A DNA stretch of 64,000 nucleotides from Geobacillus stearothermophilus ATCC 12980 (GTDB taxonomy: Bacteria > Bacillota > Bacilli > Bacillales > Anoxybacillaceae): the NCBI RefSeq assembly GCF_030369615.1, contig NZ_CP128494.1:2189501-2253500 (forward strand), read 5' to 3'. Under the pieces are notes generated by a model, which had not been told where the DNA came from, made no database searches, and saw nothing but the letters and a program-made list of their open reading frames with translations. A program made the position numbers and the translations under genes. Below, in pieces: positions 19,440-28,978 of this stretch (position 1 is its first letter; the number at the start of each line of letters is the position of its first letter).

Positions 19440-20380
19440 TATTTATATCGGAAGCGGCGGCGCAAAACTACGGCCTTGGCACCGAGGATACACCGATTTT
19501 CCCCAACATGCACGAATCGAGCGCTCTTTTGGTCGGCAGCACCCTCACCGCCGTCGACGCGGTTCTTTCCGGAGCGGCCGGGCATGCGCTCAACCTTGGA
19601 GGCGGTCTGCACCACGGCTTCCGCGGCAAAGCGTCCGGCTTTTGCGTCTACAACGACAGCGCGGTCGCCATTCAATACATCCGGGAGAAATACGGACTGC
19701 GCGTGTTGTACGTCGACACGGACGCCCACCATGGAGACGGAGTGCAATGGGCGTTTTACGACGATCCGAACGTTTGCACGTTTTCCATTCATGAAACGGG
19801 GCGCTATTTGTTCCCAGGGACCGGAAATGTCAACGAGCGCGGCTTAGGCGCAGGCTACGGCTATTCGTTCAACATTCCCGTTGATGCGTTCACGGAAGAC
19901 GAATCATGGATCGCCGCCTATACGACCGCGCTTCGGGAAATCACCGACTTTTTCCGCCCGGATGTCATCGTGACGCAAAACGGCGTCGACGCCCACTATT
20001 ACGATCCGCTCACCCATTTGTCGGTGACGATGAAAACGTACCGCGCCATTCCGAAGCTCGCGCACGAAATCGCACATGAATATTGCGGCGGACGCTGGAT
20101 CGCCGTCGTCGTCGGCGGCTATGACATCTGGCGCGTCGTGCCGCGGGCATGGGCGCTCCTTTGGCTCGAGATGACAGGACAAGCCGATGTGTCCGGCCCG
20201 CCGCCAGATGAGTGGCGCGAACGTTAGCAACCGCTTTCACCCTTCGCGCTTCCGCTTGAGTGGGACGACCCGGATGACTTGTATCCCCCGATTCCGCGCA
20301 AAGCAGAGATCAGCGAAAAAAATGCCCAGACGGTGGAAAAAGCGTTGTATTTCATCCGCAGCCAGCGGCCGGCACGGTGA
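19440..20380 (+). pseudogene. acuC: Broken acuC (class II-like histone deacetylase family)
   Basis: AcuC deacetylates and thereby activates acetyl-CoA synthetase AcsA in Bacillus. The fragment begins in frame as SEAAAQNYGLGTEDTPIFPN, so about the first 100 residues are gone, replaced by the PBP fragment. The deacetylase core motifs remain: LGGGLHHGFRGKASGFCVYND, in pieces, DTDAHHGDGVQ and NGVDAHYYDPLTH. A TAG at 20225-20227 interrupts the frame where a Trp codon is expected (RERWQPLSP), and the same frame continues for 50 codons to a TGA at 20378-20380 with YPPIPRKAEISEKNAQTVEK, a normal AcuC tail. Its partners acsA, acuA and acuB are absent from the locus. Confidence 0.9.
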
Positions 20381-20528
20381 CCGGCCGGCCGAACCGCCCT
20401 CCAAATTCAGAAACAATAGGCGAAGGGGGCTGCTTTTTATGGGCGCCATCGAGCCGGTTCGCGCCTGTTGGCGGCGCATGGGAAACGCAAACGAGAGCGC
20501 CTCGGCAGGCGCGTTCAGAGGAAACGCG

Positions 20529-20570
20529 AAAAAGGCTGATCCGAAAACGCTCCGCGTTTTCGGATCAGCC
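20529..20570 (-). terminator. Intrinsic terminator after ccpA
   Basis: Reverse-strand stem GGCTGATCCGAAAACGC / GCGTTTTCGGATCAGCC with a GGA-type loop, followed by TTTTTCG. Confidence 0.92.
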
Positions 20571-20577
20571 TCGCTCC

Positions 20578-21570
20578 TTATTTCGTCGATTCCCGCACTT
20601 CAAGCCGGTGCGGCAAGACGACGATATGGTTGTCAACTTTCTCCTTGTTCATGTACTTCGTCAGCAACCGCATCGCTACCGCTCCGATGTCGTACATCGG
20701 CTGCACGACGGTCGTCAGCCGCGGCCGCACCATCGTCGCAAGCCTTGTGTTGTCAAAACCGACAACTTCCACCTCTTCCGGCACGCGCACGTGATAGTCT
20801 TGGGCGCTGTGGATGATGCCGAGCGCCATTTCGTCCGTGCCGGCAAACACCGCCGTCGGTCGTTCGGCAAGCTCCGCGATTTTCTCATACGCTTCCAAGC
20901 CGGAGTCGTATGAATTGTCGCCCTCAACGACCAGCTCTTCGTCATATGGCACCCCGCGCTCTTCCAACGCGCGCCGGTAGCCAGCCAACTTCCGCTGGTT
21001 GATCGGATCGTCGGTCGGACCGGTCACATACGCCACACGGCGGTTTCCTTTTTCCAGCAAATACGTCACCGCTTCAAACGCCGCCTGCTCATAATCGATG
21101 TTAACCGATGGAATCTCCTCCGGCCCGACCGTCGCCGCCAGCACGATCGGCACCGATGATTTTTGAAATTCGGCGACGTGCTCTTCGGTGATGGTCCCGC
21201 CCATAAACAACAGGCCGTCCACTTGCTTGGCGAGCAACGTGTTGAGCAAATGCAGCTCTTTTTCTTTGTTTTGGTCGGAGTTGCTTAAAATAATGTTGTA
21301 TTTGTACATCGTTGCAATGTCTTCGATGCCGCGCGCCAGTTCGGCGAAGAAAATGTTCGAAATATCCGGGATGATCACCCCGACCGTCGTCGTTTTTTTG
21401 CTCGCCAACCCCCGCGCCACTGCATTCGGGCGGTAGCCGAGCCGCTCGATCGCTTCCAACACTTTTTTTCGTGTCGACGGCTTGACGTTCGGGTTGCCGT
21501 TCACGACACGCGAAACAGTCGCCATCGAGACGTTCGCCTCCCGCGCCACATCATAAATCGTTACGGTCAT
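20578..21570 (-). CDS. ccpA: Catabolite control protein A
   Basis: LacI/GalR-family global regulator that binds cre sites together with HPr-Ser-P. ATG 21570 follows AAGGAG and gives [20 protein letters not shown], 330 residues; a GTG nine bases upstream is less well spaced. The helix-turn-helix is residues 4-24, the hinge helix [13 protein letters not shown] is near 47-59, and the periplasmic-binding-like sugar domain fills the rest. It lies immediately upstream of the acuC pseudogene region and downstream of aroA, the B. subtilis order, with the motPS genes missing. Confidence 0.98.
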   Translation of the reverse strand: MTVTIYDVAREANVSMATVSRVVNGNPNVKPSTRKKVLEAIERLGYRPNAVARGLASKKTTTVGVIIPDISNIFFAELARGIEDIATMYKYNIILSNSDQNKEKELHLLNTLLAKQVDGLLFMGGTITEEHVAEFQKSSVPIVLAATVGPEEIPSVNIDYEQAAFEAVTYLLEKGNRRVAYVTGPTDDPINQRKLAGYRRALEERGVPYDEELVVEGDNSYDSGLEAYEKIAELAERPTAVFAGTDEMALGIIHSAQDYHVRVPEEVEVVGFDNTRLATMVRPRLTTVVQPMYDIGAVAMRLLTKYMNKEKVDNHIVVLPHRLEVRESTK

Positions 21571-21622
21571 TCCTTTCACTCCTTTTCACTCAACCGGTCA
21601 AATTCCGAATGTATGTACAACT

Positions 21623-21652
21623 ATCATACGATACATTATCGCCAACTCGCAA
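21623..21652 (-). promoter_or_regulatory. Candidate sigma-A promoter of ccpA
   Basis: Reverse strand TTGCGA (21652-21647) and TATGAT (21628-21623), 18-base spacer, about 50 bases before the ccpA start. The rest of the 380-base gap up to the aroA terminator shows no gene. Confidence 0.5.
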
Positions 21653-21889
21653 CGAAATCGCAACCATTTTTGCCGGTTTGTTCACAAACCGTTCACCGAT
21701 AGTTTTCCCGAAACCACGCCATTGCATGAAAAGGAAGCCCGCCGTTTCCCCGTGTTTTTGTGCTGGGCGCCAACGGCCATCAGCGCAAACAGGAATCCGC
21801 CAGACAGCGCGATTCGGTTGCCCTATCATGCCGCCAACCCAACCGGCCTCCATTTCCCGCCTCGACCACAGCCTGCTTCGCACTGCCCC

Positions 21890-21930
21890 AAAAACAAAAG
21901 ACGCCCCAACACAATGGGACGTCTTCTTTC
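21890..21930 (-). terminator. Intrinsic terminator after aroA
   Basis: Reverse-strand stem AAGACGTCCCA / TGGGGCGTCTT (one mismatch) followed by TTGTTTTTGG. Confidence 0.8.
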
Positions 21931-21953
21931 GCCGACACACCGCCCTTTGCCCT

Positions 21954-23036
21954 TTACGCTTGGACGAACTGGCGCTGGAAGGCGCGCACTTCTTCCATAA
22001 ACTCGTTGAATTGGGCGATGTCCATTTGCTGGGCGGAATCGGACAAGGCGACGGCCGGGTCCGGATGCACTTCGGCCATGACGCCGTCGGCGCCGATCGC
22101 CAAGGCCGCTTTGGCGCACGGGATGAGCAGATCGCGCCGCCCCGTTGAGTGGGTGACATCGACGAACACCGGCAAGTGCGTTTCTTTCTTCAAAATCGGC
22201 ACAGCCGAAATGTCGAGCGTGTTGCGCGTCGCCCGCTCGTACGTACGTATGCCGCGCTCGCACAAAATGATCTGCCCGTTTCCTTGCGACATGATGTACT
22301 CAGCGGCGTTGATGAATTCTTCGATCGTCGCCGCCAAGCCGCGCTTCAGCAAAATCGGCTTATTCACTTGGCCGGCTGCCTTAAGCAGCTCAAAGTTTTG
22401 CATGTTGCGGGCGCCGATTTGGATGACGTCAATATAGTCCAAGGCGATTTCAATGTCCGCCGGCGTGACGATTTCACTGATGACCGCCAAATCAAACTCA
22501 TCGGCGATCCGTTTCAAAATTTTCAGTCCTTCCACGCCGAGCCCTTGGAAATCGTACGGCGACGTGCGCGGTTTGTACGCACCGCCGCGCAGCATCTTGA
22601 TGCCTTGTTTTTTCACCGCTTCGGCGACCGCAGCCACTTGCTCGTAGCTTTCCACCGCACACGGGCCCATGACAAAATATTGTTTGCCGTCGCCGATCCG
22701 CTCTCCTTTCACCTCGACGATCGTGTTTTCTGGATGCTTTTTCCGCGAGACAAGCAGCGCTTTCCGATGGTCATCTTCTTGCAATTCGAGCGCCGCTTTG
22801 AAAATTTCCTTGAAAATGTGCTGCAGCGTCGACGTTTCGAACGGACCGTCGTTATGCTCGGAAATGAGGTCGAGCATTTTCCGCTCGCGCACCGGGTCGT
22901 AGCGGTGCGTTCCTTGCGCTTCTTTGATCTTGCCGATTTCTTGAACGAGCCGCCCCCGTTCGTTGATCAGCTTCAACAATTGCAGGTTAATCTCATCGAC
23001 CCTTGCCCGCAGCTCCTCCAACCGTTCGTTGCTCAT
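21954..23036 (-). CDS. aroA: Bifunctional chorismate mutase / DAHP synthase
   Basis: First enzyme of the shikimate pathway (phosphoenolpyruvate plus erythrose 4-phosphate to DAHP) with a chorismate mutase domain that provides feedback control. ATG 23036 gives [20 protein letters not shown], 360 residues. Residues 1-90 are an AroQ-type chorismate mutase; from about 105 a DAHP synthase (type I beta, KDO8PS-like) follows with [25 protein letters not shown], and CERGIRTYE. Bacillus naming is aroA (aroG in other schemes). It is expressed from its own promoter, separated from ccpA by a terminator. Confidence 0.97.
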   Translation of the reverse strand: MSNERLEELRARVDEINLQLLKLINERGRLVQEIGKIKEAQGTHRYDPVRERKMLDLISEHNDGPFETSTLQHIFKEIFKAALELQEDDHRKALLVSRKKHPENTIVEVKGERIGDGKQYFVMGPCAVESYEQVAAVAEAVKKQGIKMLRGGAYKPRTSPYDFQGLGVEGLKILKRIADEFDLAVISEIVTPADIEIALDYIDVIQIGARNMQNFELLKAAGQVNKPILLKRGLAATIEEFINAAEYIMSQGNGQIILCERGIRTYERATRNTLDISAVPILKKETHLPVFVDVTHSTGRRDLLIPCAKAALAIGADGVMAEVHPDPAVALSDSAQQMDIAQFNEFMEEVRAFQRQFVQA

Positions 23037-23153
23037 GCTTCTCTCATCCTTTCGCCCATTTTCATGCATCGTTTCCGCCCCATAGCGGCCGCCGGCCGGC
23101 TGCGTTCGGGGCGCTTCCCCGTTTTGAAGATCGAAGTTTTGTAATTAGTCTTT

Positions 23154-23182
23154 ATTATAATCGATGACTTATCGGTTGTCAC
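23154..23182 (-). promoter_or_regulatory. Sigma-A promoter of aroA
   Basis: GTGACA (23182-23177) and TATAAT (23159-23154) on the reverse strand with a 17-base spacer, about 115 bases before the start codon. Confidence 0.75.
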
Positions 23183-23235
23183 GAAAAAAATGCTTTTTTG
23201 ATTAAACGCTTTTAAGTGGTAAAGTTTAAAAGGAG

Positions 23236-23264
23236 AACAAACCGCCTGTCGCGCGGACAGGCGG
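23236..23264 (-). terminator. Intrinsic terminator after brxC
   Basis: Perfect stem CCGCCTGTC / GACAGGCGG with loop CGCGC followed on the reverse strand by TTTGTTC; it abuts the brxC stop codon. Confidence 0.8.
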
Positions 23265-23591
23265 CTAGGCGGTGGCTATGTTCGTTCTCAGCGCATCGTA
23301 CGTAATAGCCCAATGGGACGCGTGCCAGACGACTTTGCCGTTTTCAAACAAAAGCGCCTGCGGCGATTCGTGCTTAACGCCGGTCGTCTCGGCGATGTAG
23401 TTCGAGAGCAGCCGCGCTTCTTGAACGTACAGGCAATATACCGCGAGCTCCGGGTGATCGGCGGCGAACTTTTCACATTCGCCGAACGCCGCTCGGCTGA
23501 TCGGGCATGTTAGGCTATGTTTGACGAACAAAAAGCGGTTCGTTTCCTTCTTGACGCGTTCAAACTGTTCGACGGTTTCCAGTTTCTCCAT
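23265..23591 (-). CDS. brxC: Monothiol bacilliredoxin BrxC (YtxJ)
   Basis: Thioredoxin-fold protein that removes bacillithiol from proteins. ATG 23591 gives MEKLETVEQFERVKKE and 108 residues, exactly the YtxJ length; a 159-residue extension runs back into ytxH and is not likely. The active site is the CPIS motif in VKHSLTCPISRAAF near residue 31, a single cysteine as expected for BrxC. It is the last gene of the ytxG-ytxH-ytxJ general-stress operon, 13 bases after ytxH. Confidence 0.9.
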   Translation of the reverse strand: MEKLETVEQFERVKKETNRFLFVKHSLTCPISRAAFGECEKFAADHPELAVYCLYVQEARLLSNYIAETTGVKHESPQALLFENGKVVWHASHWAITYDALRTNIATA

Positions 23592-23604
23592 TCCCACGTT
23601 CTGC

Positions 23605-24000
23605 TCACTCCATTCCGCTTCGGTGTCCCATCGTTTGCTCGGCGTCATCGAGCGCCGCTTCCGCTTCCTCAAACAGCTTTTGCAGCGTCTCGCGGTCGGC
23701 CGGCTCAGCGGATGGCGGAATCGGGATCGTCGCTTTTTCAGCACCGGTCTTTGCCTCTTCGCCTTCGGACGGGGCCTCAGCTGTTTTCAGCGGGATGAAC
23801 TCGGCGATTTCCTTCGTTTTCTCTTTCGCTGTTTCCAACCATTCCGCCGCCGTCGTTTTCACCGGCTCCCACGTTTCGCTGCTGCTCCATTCCGCGAGCC
23901 ATTGCCGTCCTTTCTCACTTGTTAAAAACATGGCCGCCGCCGCGCCGGCGATGCCGCCGACAAGCGTCCCAAGCAAAAATCCGCCGTTATTTTTCGCCAT
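23605..24000 (-). CDS. ytxH: YtxH-family general stress protein
   Basis: YtxH-like protein of unknown biochemical function, induced by general stress in Bacillus. ATG 24000 is preceded by AGGAGGGAATG; 131 residues. One hydrophobic segment with the glycine-rich family signature GGFLLGTLVGGIAGAAAAMF is at residues 6-25, followed by the SEKGRQW motif. A Pro/Glu/Ala-rich low-complexity region (80-110) and a helical tail follow. It overlaps the end of ytxG by 14 bases. Confidence 0.88.
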   Translation of the reverse strand: MAKNNGGFLLGTLVGGIAGAAAAMFLTSEKGRQWLAEWSSSETWEPVKTTAAEWLETAKEKTKEIAEFIPLKTAEAPSEGEEAKTGAEKATIPIPPSAEPADRETLQKLFEEAEAALDDAEQTMGHRSGME

Positions 24001-24436
24001 TTTGCATTCCCTCCTGTTCACGCAATCGTTCCCTTTCCCTCCATTTTTCCCTTAGATCGAGCAAAACATTTGCCCATCGCAACGTTTTGCGCCATTTTTT
24101 CCGCCCGCCGCCCGCTCGAGCCGACAGCGCCGCGGCTGTCTGCTGAAGGGCGCGGTTGAACGAGCGGACGGCGTCGCCGACTTCACTGACGGCTTCGACG
24201 GCGCTATTCAGCTTTTCCACCTTCTTTTGCACATCGCCGGCGATGTCGTTCGCCGTATGCAAAAGCTCGGTGACTTCGCGGGCCACCGCTTGCACTTGCT
24301 CCTCCGTATGGCCCACCGCCGCCGTCAGCCGGCGCAGCGTTTCCTGCAGGACGACGAGCGTCCTCGCGATGTACACGACAAGCAGCAAAAACGCCGCCGC
24401 CGCCACCGCAGCGCTCGCGTACAAAAGCCACTCCAC
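23987..24436 (-). CDS. ytxG: DUF948 protein YtxG
   Basis: DUF948-family membrane protein of unknown function, 149 residues, first gene of the ytxGHJ operon. The start is GTG at 24436 after GGAGGGAAACGAA. A single membrane segment (4-26) is followed by a long amphipathic helix with methyl-accepting-like heptads (LQETLRRLTAAVGHTEEQV) and a basic C-terminus. No sigma-B promoter could be identified with confidence upstream. Confidence 0.87.
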   Translation of the reverse strand: MEWLLYASAAVAAAAFLLLVVYIARTLVVLQETLRRLTAAVGHTEEQVQAVAREVTELLHTANDIAGDVQKKVEKLNSAVEAVSEVGDAVRSFNRALQQTAAALSARAGGGRKKWRKTLRWANVLLDLREKWRERERLREQEGMQNGEK

Positions 24437-24539
24437 TTCGTTTCCCTCCTTGCCGTCCGGACCGCCTCATCCCGTTTGTACCCGTTTGCCTCCGCCTTTA
24501 AACGTTCACCGCCGTCTCATTCGATTCCTGCCGCCCAAC

Positions 24540-24569
24540 GAAAAACGGGCTGTTTTGGTCACAGCCCGC
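24540..24569 (-). terminator. Intrinsic terminator after murC
   Basis: Reverse-strand stem CGGGCTGT / ACAGCCCG with an eight-base loop followed by TTTTTCG. Confidence 0.82.
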
Positions 24570-24583
24570 TTCCCGGCCGGCCG

Positions 24584-25888
24584 CTACGCGGACAGAACGG
24601 CCTGTTCGTACGCCCGTTGAAATTTTTGAATATCGCCGGCTCCCATAAACACCAACACTGCATCCGGATGCTGCTTCAACACTGCGACGTTGTCTTCTTC
24701 AAGCAGCTGCGAGCGCGGAATTTGCGCCTGCAAATCGCGGATGGACAGCTTGCCCTCGCGTTCGCGCGCCGAGCCGAAAATATCGCATAAATAGACGTGG
24801 TCGGCCTGCTTTAAACTTTCGGCAAACTCGCGCAAAAACGTCTGCGTTCGCGTATACGTGTGCGGCTGGAAAATGGCGACGACCTCGCGTCCCGGATATT
24901 TTTGCCTTGCCGCCTCCAATGTGGCGGTAACTTCGCGCGGATGATGCGCATAATCGTCAATCAACACCTGGCGCCCGACCGTTTTTTCGCTGAAGCGGCG
25001 TTTCACCCCTTGGAACGTCTGCAGCCGGGCGGCGATCGTGCCGGCGTCAATGCCTTCATAGTGGCAAAGGGCGATGACCGCGAGCGCATTCAGCACGTTA
25101 TGGGTACCAAAGCGCGGGATGGAAAAAGAGGCAAAAAACGTGTTGCGCACGAACACGTCAAACGCCGTCCCTTCGGTCGTCTTGACAATATTGCGCGCCT
25201 GAAAATCGTTTTCGTCGCTAAGCCCGTAAAACAAAATCGGCACTTTCGCCTGGAGATTCGGCAAATACGGATCATCCCCGCAGGCGACAATCGCCTTGTT
25301 CACTTGTTCCGCCATTTGTTGGAAGGCGGAAAAGACGTCGTCAATATTGGCAAAATAGTCGGGGTGGTCGAAGTCAATGTTCGTCATGATTGCATAATCG
25401 GGAAAATAGGACAGAAAATGCCGGCGGTACTCGCACGCCTCAAACACAAAGTATTTGCTCCCCGGCTCCCCTCTTCCCGTTCCGTCCCCAATTAAATATG
25501 ACGTAGGGTGCGCCCCTTTCATCACGTGAGCGAGCAAGCCCGTCGTCGTCGTCTTTCCATGTGAGCCGGTCACCGCGATGCTTGTGAATTTCCCCGCCAG
25601 CTCGCCCAAAAAGCGGTGGTATCGAATGACAGGGACGCCGAGTTGACGGGCCGCTTCGATTTCCTCATGCGTATCGGAAAAGGCGTTGCCGGCAATGACC
25701 GTATAACCTGGGCGGATATTGTCTTTGGAAAAAGGCAAAACCGGGATGCCCCGTTCCTCGAGCGCCTTTTGCGTAAAAAACCACTTTTCTACATCCGACC
25801 CTTGCACTGTATAACCGAGATCATGAAGCACTTGTGCAAGCGCGCTCATTCCCGTGCCTTTGATGCCAACAAAATGGTAAACTGTCAT
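24584..25888 (-). CDS. murC: UDP-N-acetylmuramate--L-alanine ligase
   Basis: Adds L-alanine to UDP-MurNAc in peptidoglycan precursor synthesis. The 434-residue protein has the UDP-binding start [21 protein letters not shown], here [12 protein letters not shown] at 8-19, the ATP loop [14 protein letters not shown] near 106, and DYAHHPREV near 290 in the C-terminal domain. Length matches the family (about 432). It stands between sftA and ytxG as in B. subtilis. Confidence 0.98.
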   Translation of the reverse strand: MTVYHFVGIKGTGMSALAQVLHDLGYTVQGSDVEKWFFTQKALEERGIPVLPFSKDNIRPGYTVIAGNAFSDTHEEIEAARQLGVPVIRYHRFLGELAGKFTSIAVTGSHGKTTTTGLLAHVMKGAHPTSYLIGDGTGRGEPGSKYFVFEACEYRRHFLSYFPDYAIMTNIDFDHPDYFANIDDVFSAFQQMAEQVNKAIVACGDDPYLPNLQAKVPILFYGLSDENDFQARNIVKTTEGTAFDVFVRNTFFASFSIPRFGTHNVLNALAVIALCHYEGIDAGTIAARLQTFQGVKRRFSEKTVGRQVLIDDYAHHPREVTATLEAARQKYPGREVVAIFQPHTYTRTQTFLREFAESLKQADHVYLCDIFGSAREREGKLSIRDLQAQIPRSQLLEEDNVAVLKQHPDAVLVFMGAGDIQKFQRAYEQAVLSA

Positions 25889-26015
25889 CGCTAAGCCCTC
25901 CAGCCATCTTCTCTCTGTAGAACAGTATATGATATTCGTCTAGTTTTGCCATTTGCTTCATGCCGCCGCGCCAGCGGTTTCATTTCCCCATTATAGCACG
26001 GCCGGCGGCAAAACA

Positions 26016-28295
26016 CTACCGCCCGGAAGCAACGCCGTTGGCAGAGCGCCCGCCGTGCTCCCCGCGCCAGCGCGCCCACTCTTCCTCGCTCATCAGCACA
26101 TCGCGCGGTTTGCTGCCGCGCGCTTCCGAGATGAGCCCATGATGCTCCATCATCTCGATGAGCCGGGCGGCGCGGTTGTAGCCGATGCGGAAATGACGCT
26201 GCAAACTTGACGTTGACGCCCCTCCCTGGGCGATGACAAACCGGCATGCTTCGTCAAACAGCTCGTCGTCTTCCTCGCCGAACGCCGCCGCTTGCCGGAA
26301 CTCGTCCGGACTGAACATGTACGAAGGGGCTTGCTGCGCTTTCACGTGGGCGGTGACCCGCTCAATTTCTTCATCGGAAATGAAGCAGCCTTGCAACCGC
26401 ACCGGCTTGGCTGACCCGTTTTCCAAAAAAAGCATATCGCCGCGCCCAAGCAGCCGCTCGGCGCCGTTCACATCCAAAATCGTGCGCGAGTCGACTTGGG
26501 AAGAAACAGAAAAGGCGATGCGCGTCGGAATGTTCGCCTTGATCAAGCCGGTGATGACGTCAACCGACGGCCGTTGCGTGGCGATCAACAAGTGAATGCC
26601 GCACGCCCGCGCCTTTTGCGCCAAGCGGCAAATCGATTCCTCGACATCGGCCGGGGCGGCCATCATCAAATCAGCCAGTTCGTCGATGACGATGACGATG
26701 TACGGCAACGGCGCCTCACTTCCTCCGCTTGCACGCAGACGGTCATTGTATTTTTCAAGATCGCGCACGCCGGCATGGACAAACAGCTCGTACCGCCGCT
26801 CCATTTCGCCGACCGCCCACTTGAGCGCCCCGGCGGCCGCTTTTGCTTCGGTGATGACCGGGCTGAGCAAATGCGGCAAGCCGTTGTACGGGGCAAGCTC
26901 CACCATTTTTGGATCAATCAGCAGCCACTTCACCTCATGCGGGGCGGCTTTGTACAACATGCTGACAAGCATAGCGTTCATGCAGACGCTTTTGCCTGAC
27001 CCGGTCGCCCCGGCAATGAGACCATGGGGCATGTTGCGGATATCGGTCACGACCGGCGCGCCGCTGATGTCAAGCCCAAGGGCGACAGTGAGCGGAGAGC
27101 GGCGCTCGCGGAAGGCGCGGTCGTCTAAAATCTCCCGCAGCCGCACCGGACGGCTCGATGGGTTCGGCACTTCAATGCCGATCGTCCGCTTTCCGGGAAT
27201 CGGCGCTTCAATCCGAATGTCTTTCGCTGCCAAACTCAGTTTAATGTCGTCCGTCAAGCTCGTAATTTTGCTTACTTTCACGCCCAAATCGGGCTGCACT
27301 TCAAACTGCGTCACCGTCGGCCCTTGCGTTGCCCCAACGACCTTCGCTCCGATATGGAAGCTCGCAAACGTCCGGTCGAGGCGGGCGCATTGTTCGCGAA
27401 TCCACTGTTCGTCAGCAGACGCCGCCTCCCCGGGCGACTCAAGCAACGCAGACGGCGGCAGCGAATAGCCGTCCCGGCGCGAGCGTTCCTCGAGCTTGCG
27501 CCGGTCTTCCTTTAGCATCATCACATTGTACGGGATGCGCGCCCGTCCGAGACGGGGAGAAGACAGCCGCGCTTCTTCTTCCCGTCCGGCGCCTTTCTCC
27601 GCCCCATGGCCGCGTTGCCCCTCATCCGGTCGCGGCGCTCCTTCTTCTAGCACCTTGGTGATCTTCTCCGCCACCGTTTCATTCTCAATCGCCTCTTCAA
27701 GCCGCGGACCGGCGCCAAAGACGGACCGCTCCTCTTCCTCTTGCCCGGCGCCCCTTTCCTGCTGATCGTGCTGCCGCTCATCCGATCGCGGCGCCCCTTC
27801 TTCCGCGGCCTTGGCCATAGTCTCTGCTGCCGTTTCGCTCCCGGCCGCAACGGCGGCTTGTTCATCCGGTGGGGCGGTCGCTTTGCTGCTCTCTTCCTGT
27901 TCGGGCGGCGCCAAAGAGGCGGAGCGGCTTTGCTCCGGTTTAAAGTCGGAAACCGGCGTTCGTTTTGCCCCCCGCTGTTCGCCGCCCTGTCTTTGATACC
28001 CAAATACCGGCGACGGCACATCGGACGGGCGGAACGGGCGTTTTTCCGCCGTTTCCCGCGCCAGGCTGTCTGACGGGCGGCCAGAGGCCGGCCGCGTTCT
28101 TCCCCCGTCTACCAACCGCTGCGGCTGTTTCTGTTCCTCCCGCGGCTGATCGTCGGGAATGAGCGGAAACCGAAAGCGGCCTTGCGGGTATTGGTACACC
28201 ACTTTCGCCTCTGCACGCTCCGGTTGAGGAATGGGCGGCTGTTCCTTCTCTTCTTCCTCCGCGAACATGCGAAGCCATCGTTTCCAAAATTTCAT
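26016..28295 (-). CDS. sftA: Soluble FtsK/SpoIIIE-type DNA translocase SftA
   Basis: Cytosolic DNA pump that clears chromosomal DNA from the closing septum. The ATG at 28295 (MKFWKRWLRMFAEEEEKE) is preceded by GAGTGA; an upstream ATG at 28324 has no site. Unlike SpoIIIE there is no membrane domain: residues 1-300 are low-complexity (Pro, Glu, Arg rich), followed by the alpha/beta motor with Walker A GATGSGKSVCMNAM, Walker B YIVIVIDELADLMM, and a C-terminal gamma winged helix (GGASTSSLQRHFRIGYNRAAR). 759 residues, shorter than the B. subtilis protein because of the linker. Confidence 0.93.
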   Translation of the reverse strand: MKFWKRWLRMFAEEEEKEQPPIPQPERAEAKVVYQYPQGRFRFPLIPDDQPREEQKQPQRLVDGGRTRPASGRPSDSLARETAEKRPFRPSDVPSPVFGYQRQGGEQRGAKRTPVSDFKPEQSRSASLAPPEQEESSKATAPPDEQAAVAAGSETAAETMAKAAEEGAPRSDERQHDQQERGAGQEEEERSVFGAGPRLEEAIENETVAEKITKVLEEGAPRPDEGQRGHGAEKGAGREEEARLSSPRLGRARIPYNVMMLKEDRRKLEERSRRDGYSLPPSALLESPGEAASADEQWIREQCARLDRTFASFHIGAKVVGATQGPTVTQFEVQPDLGVKVSKITSLTDDIKLSLAAKDIRIEAPIPGKRTIGIEVPNPSSRPVRLREILDDRAFRERRSPLTVALGLDISGAPVVTDIRNMPHGLIAGATGSGKSVCMNAMLVSMLYKAAPHEVKWLLIDPKMVELAPYNGLPHLLSPVITEAKAAAGALKWAVGEMERRYELFVHAGVRDLEKYNDRLRASGGSEAPLPYIVIVIDELADLMMAAPADVEESICRLAQKARACGIHLLIATQRPSVDVITGLIKANIPTRIAFSVSSQVDSRTILDVNGAERLLGRGDMLFLENGSAKPVRLQGCFISDEEIERVTAHVKAQQAPSYMFSPDEFRQAAAFGEEDDELFDEACRFVIAQGGASTSSLQRHFRIGYNRAARLIEMMEHHGLISEARGSKPRDVLMSEEEWARWRGEHGGRSANGVASGR

Positions 28296-28351
28296 CGGCC
28301 GTTTCACTCTTTCTATCTCATTCATTGTCGGCAAAAACGCCGCCGGGACGG

Positions 28352-28957
28352 TCAAAACACGAACGGCTGGCCGACTTCGTACTCGTCGGAGAGCACAAGA
28401 ATCCCTTTTTCTTGCGGGGCGTTCGGCAGCCCGAGTTCGCGCGCCGAACAAATCATGCCGGATGACCGGACGCCGCGCAGCTCGCTTTCCTGAATGACAA
28501 GGCCGCTCGGCATGACGGCGCCGATTTTGGCGACGACGACTTTCTGCCCGGCGGCGACGTTCGGCGCCCCACAGACGATTTGCAGCACTTCACCGCCGAC
28601 ATCGACTTGGCAGACGCTCAGTTTGTCGGCGTTCGGATGCTTCGTTTTTTCTTTCACATATCCGACGACAAACTTCGGCGACAAATCAGCCTCGATCGGT
28701 TCGTCAAAACCGTTTTTCGCCAAAATGTCATTGATGACGCCAACGAGTTCTTCATCGACATCGAGCGGGCCGTTGCCGGAAAACGGATGGTATGAAGAAG
28801 CGGAAAAAATGTTGTAACCGACCGTCTCTCCGCTCCGCTCCGAAAAAATGCGAACGACGTCGCCTCGTTTCACAAACGCCCGCTCTTCGGCAGGAATCGG
28901 CTTCAGCGACACAAGCAATACATCGCCGATTCCTTCGCGATTGTAAAATACATTCAT
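28352..28957 (-). CDS. ytpR: YtpR, tRNA-binding-domain protein
   Basis: 201-residue protein with an EMAP/tRBD OB-fold like the N-terminal part of phenylalanyl-tRNA synthetase beta ([26 protein letters not shown], split here as [15 protein letters not shown]). Also conserved are [22 protein letters not shown] and [12 protein letters not shown]. Its cellular role is not established. ATG 28957 follows AAGGAGG. It precedes sftA with a 56-base gap and follows ytpQ closely (21 bases), so a ytpQ-ytpR-sftA transcript is likely. Confidence 0.92.
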   Translation of the reverse strand: MNVFYNREGIGDVLLVSLKPIPAEERAFVKRGDVVRIFSERSGETVGYNIFSASSYHPFSGNGPLDVDEELVGVINDILAKNGFDEPIEADLSPKFVVGYVKEKTKHPNADKLSVCQVDVGGEVLQIVCGAPNVAAGQKVVVAKIGAVMPSGLVIQESELRGVRSSGMICSARELGLPNAPQEKGILVLSDEYEVGQPFVF

Positions 28958-28978
28958 CGGTTGATTCCTCCTTGCACC

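Noticed and set aside
19508..20227. Treating acuC as an intact gene of about 240 codons starting at an internal Met
   Set aside because: The frame lacks the first ~100 codons, the upstream sequence belongs to another gene, and the frame ends at a nonsense codon followed by normal AcuC sequence.
26595..27468. A 290-codon plus-strand open frame opposite sftA
   Set aside because: It mirrors the FtsK motor domain in the antisense direction and has no ribosome site or family resemblance.
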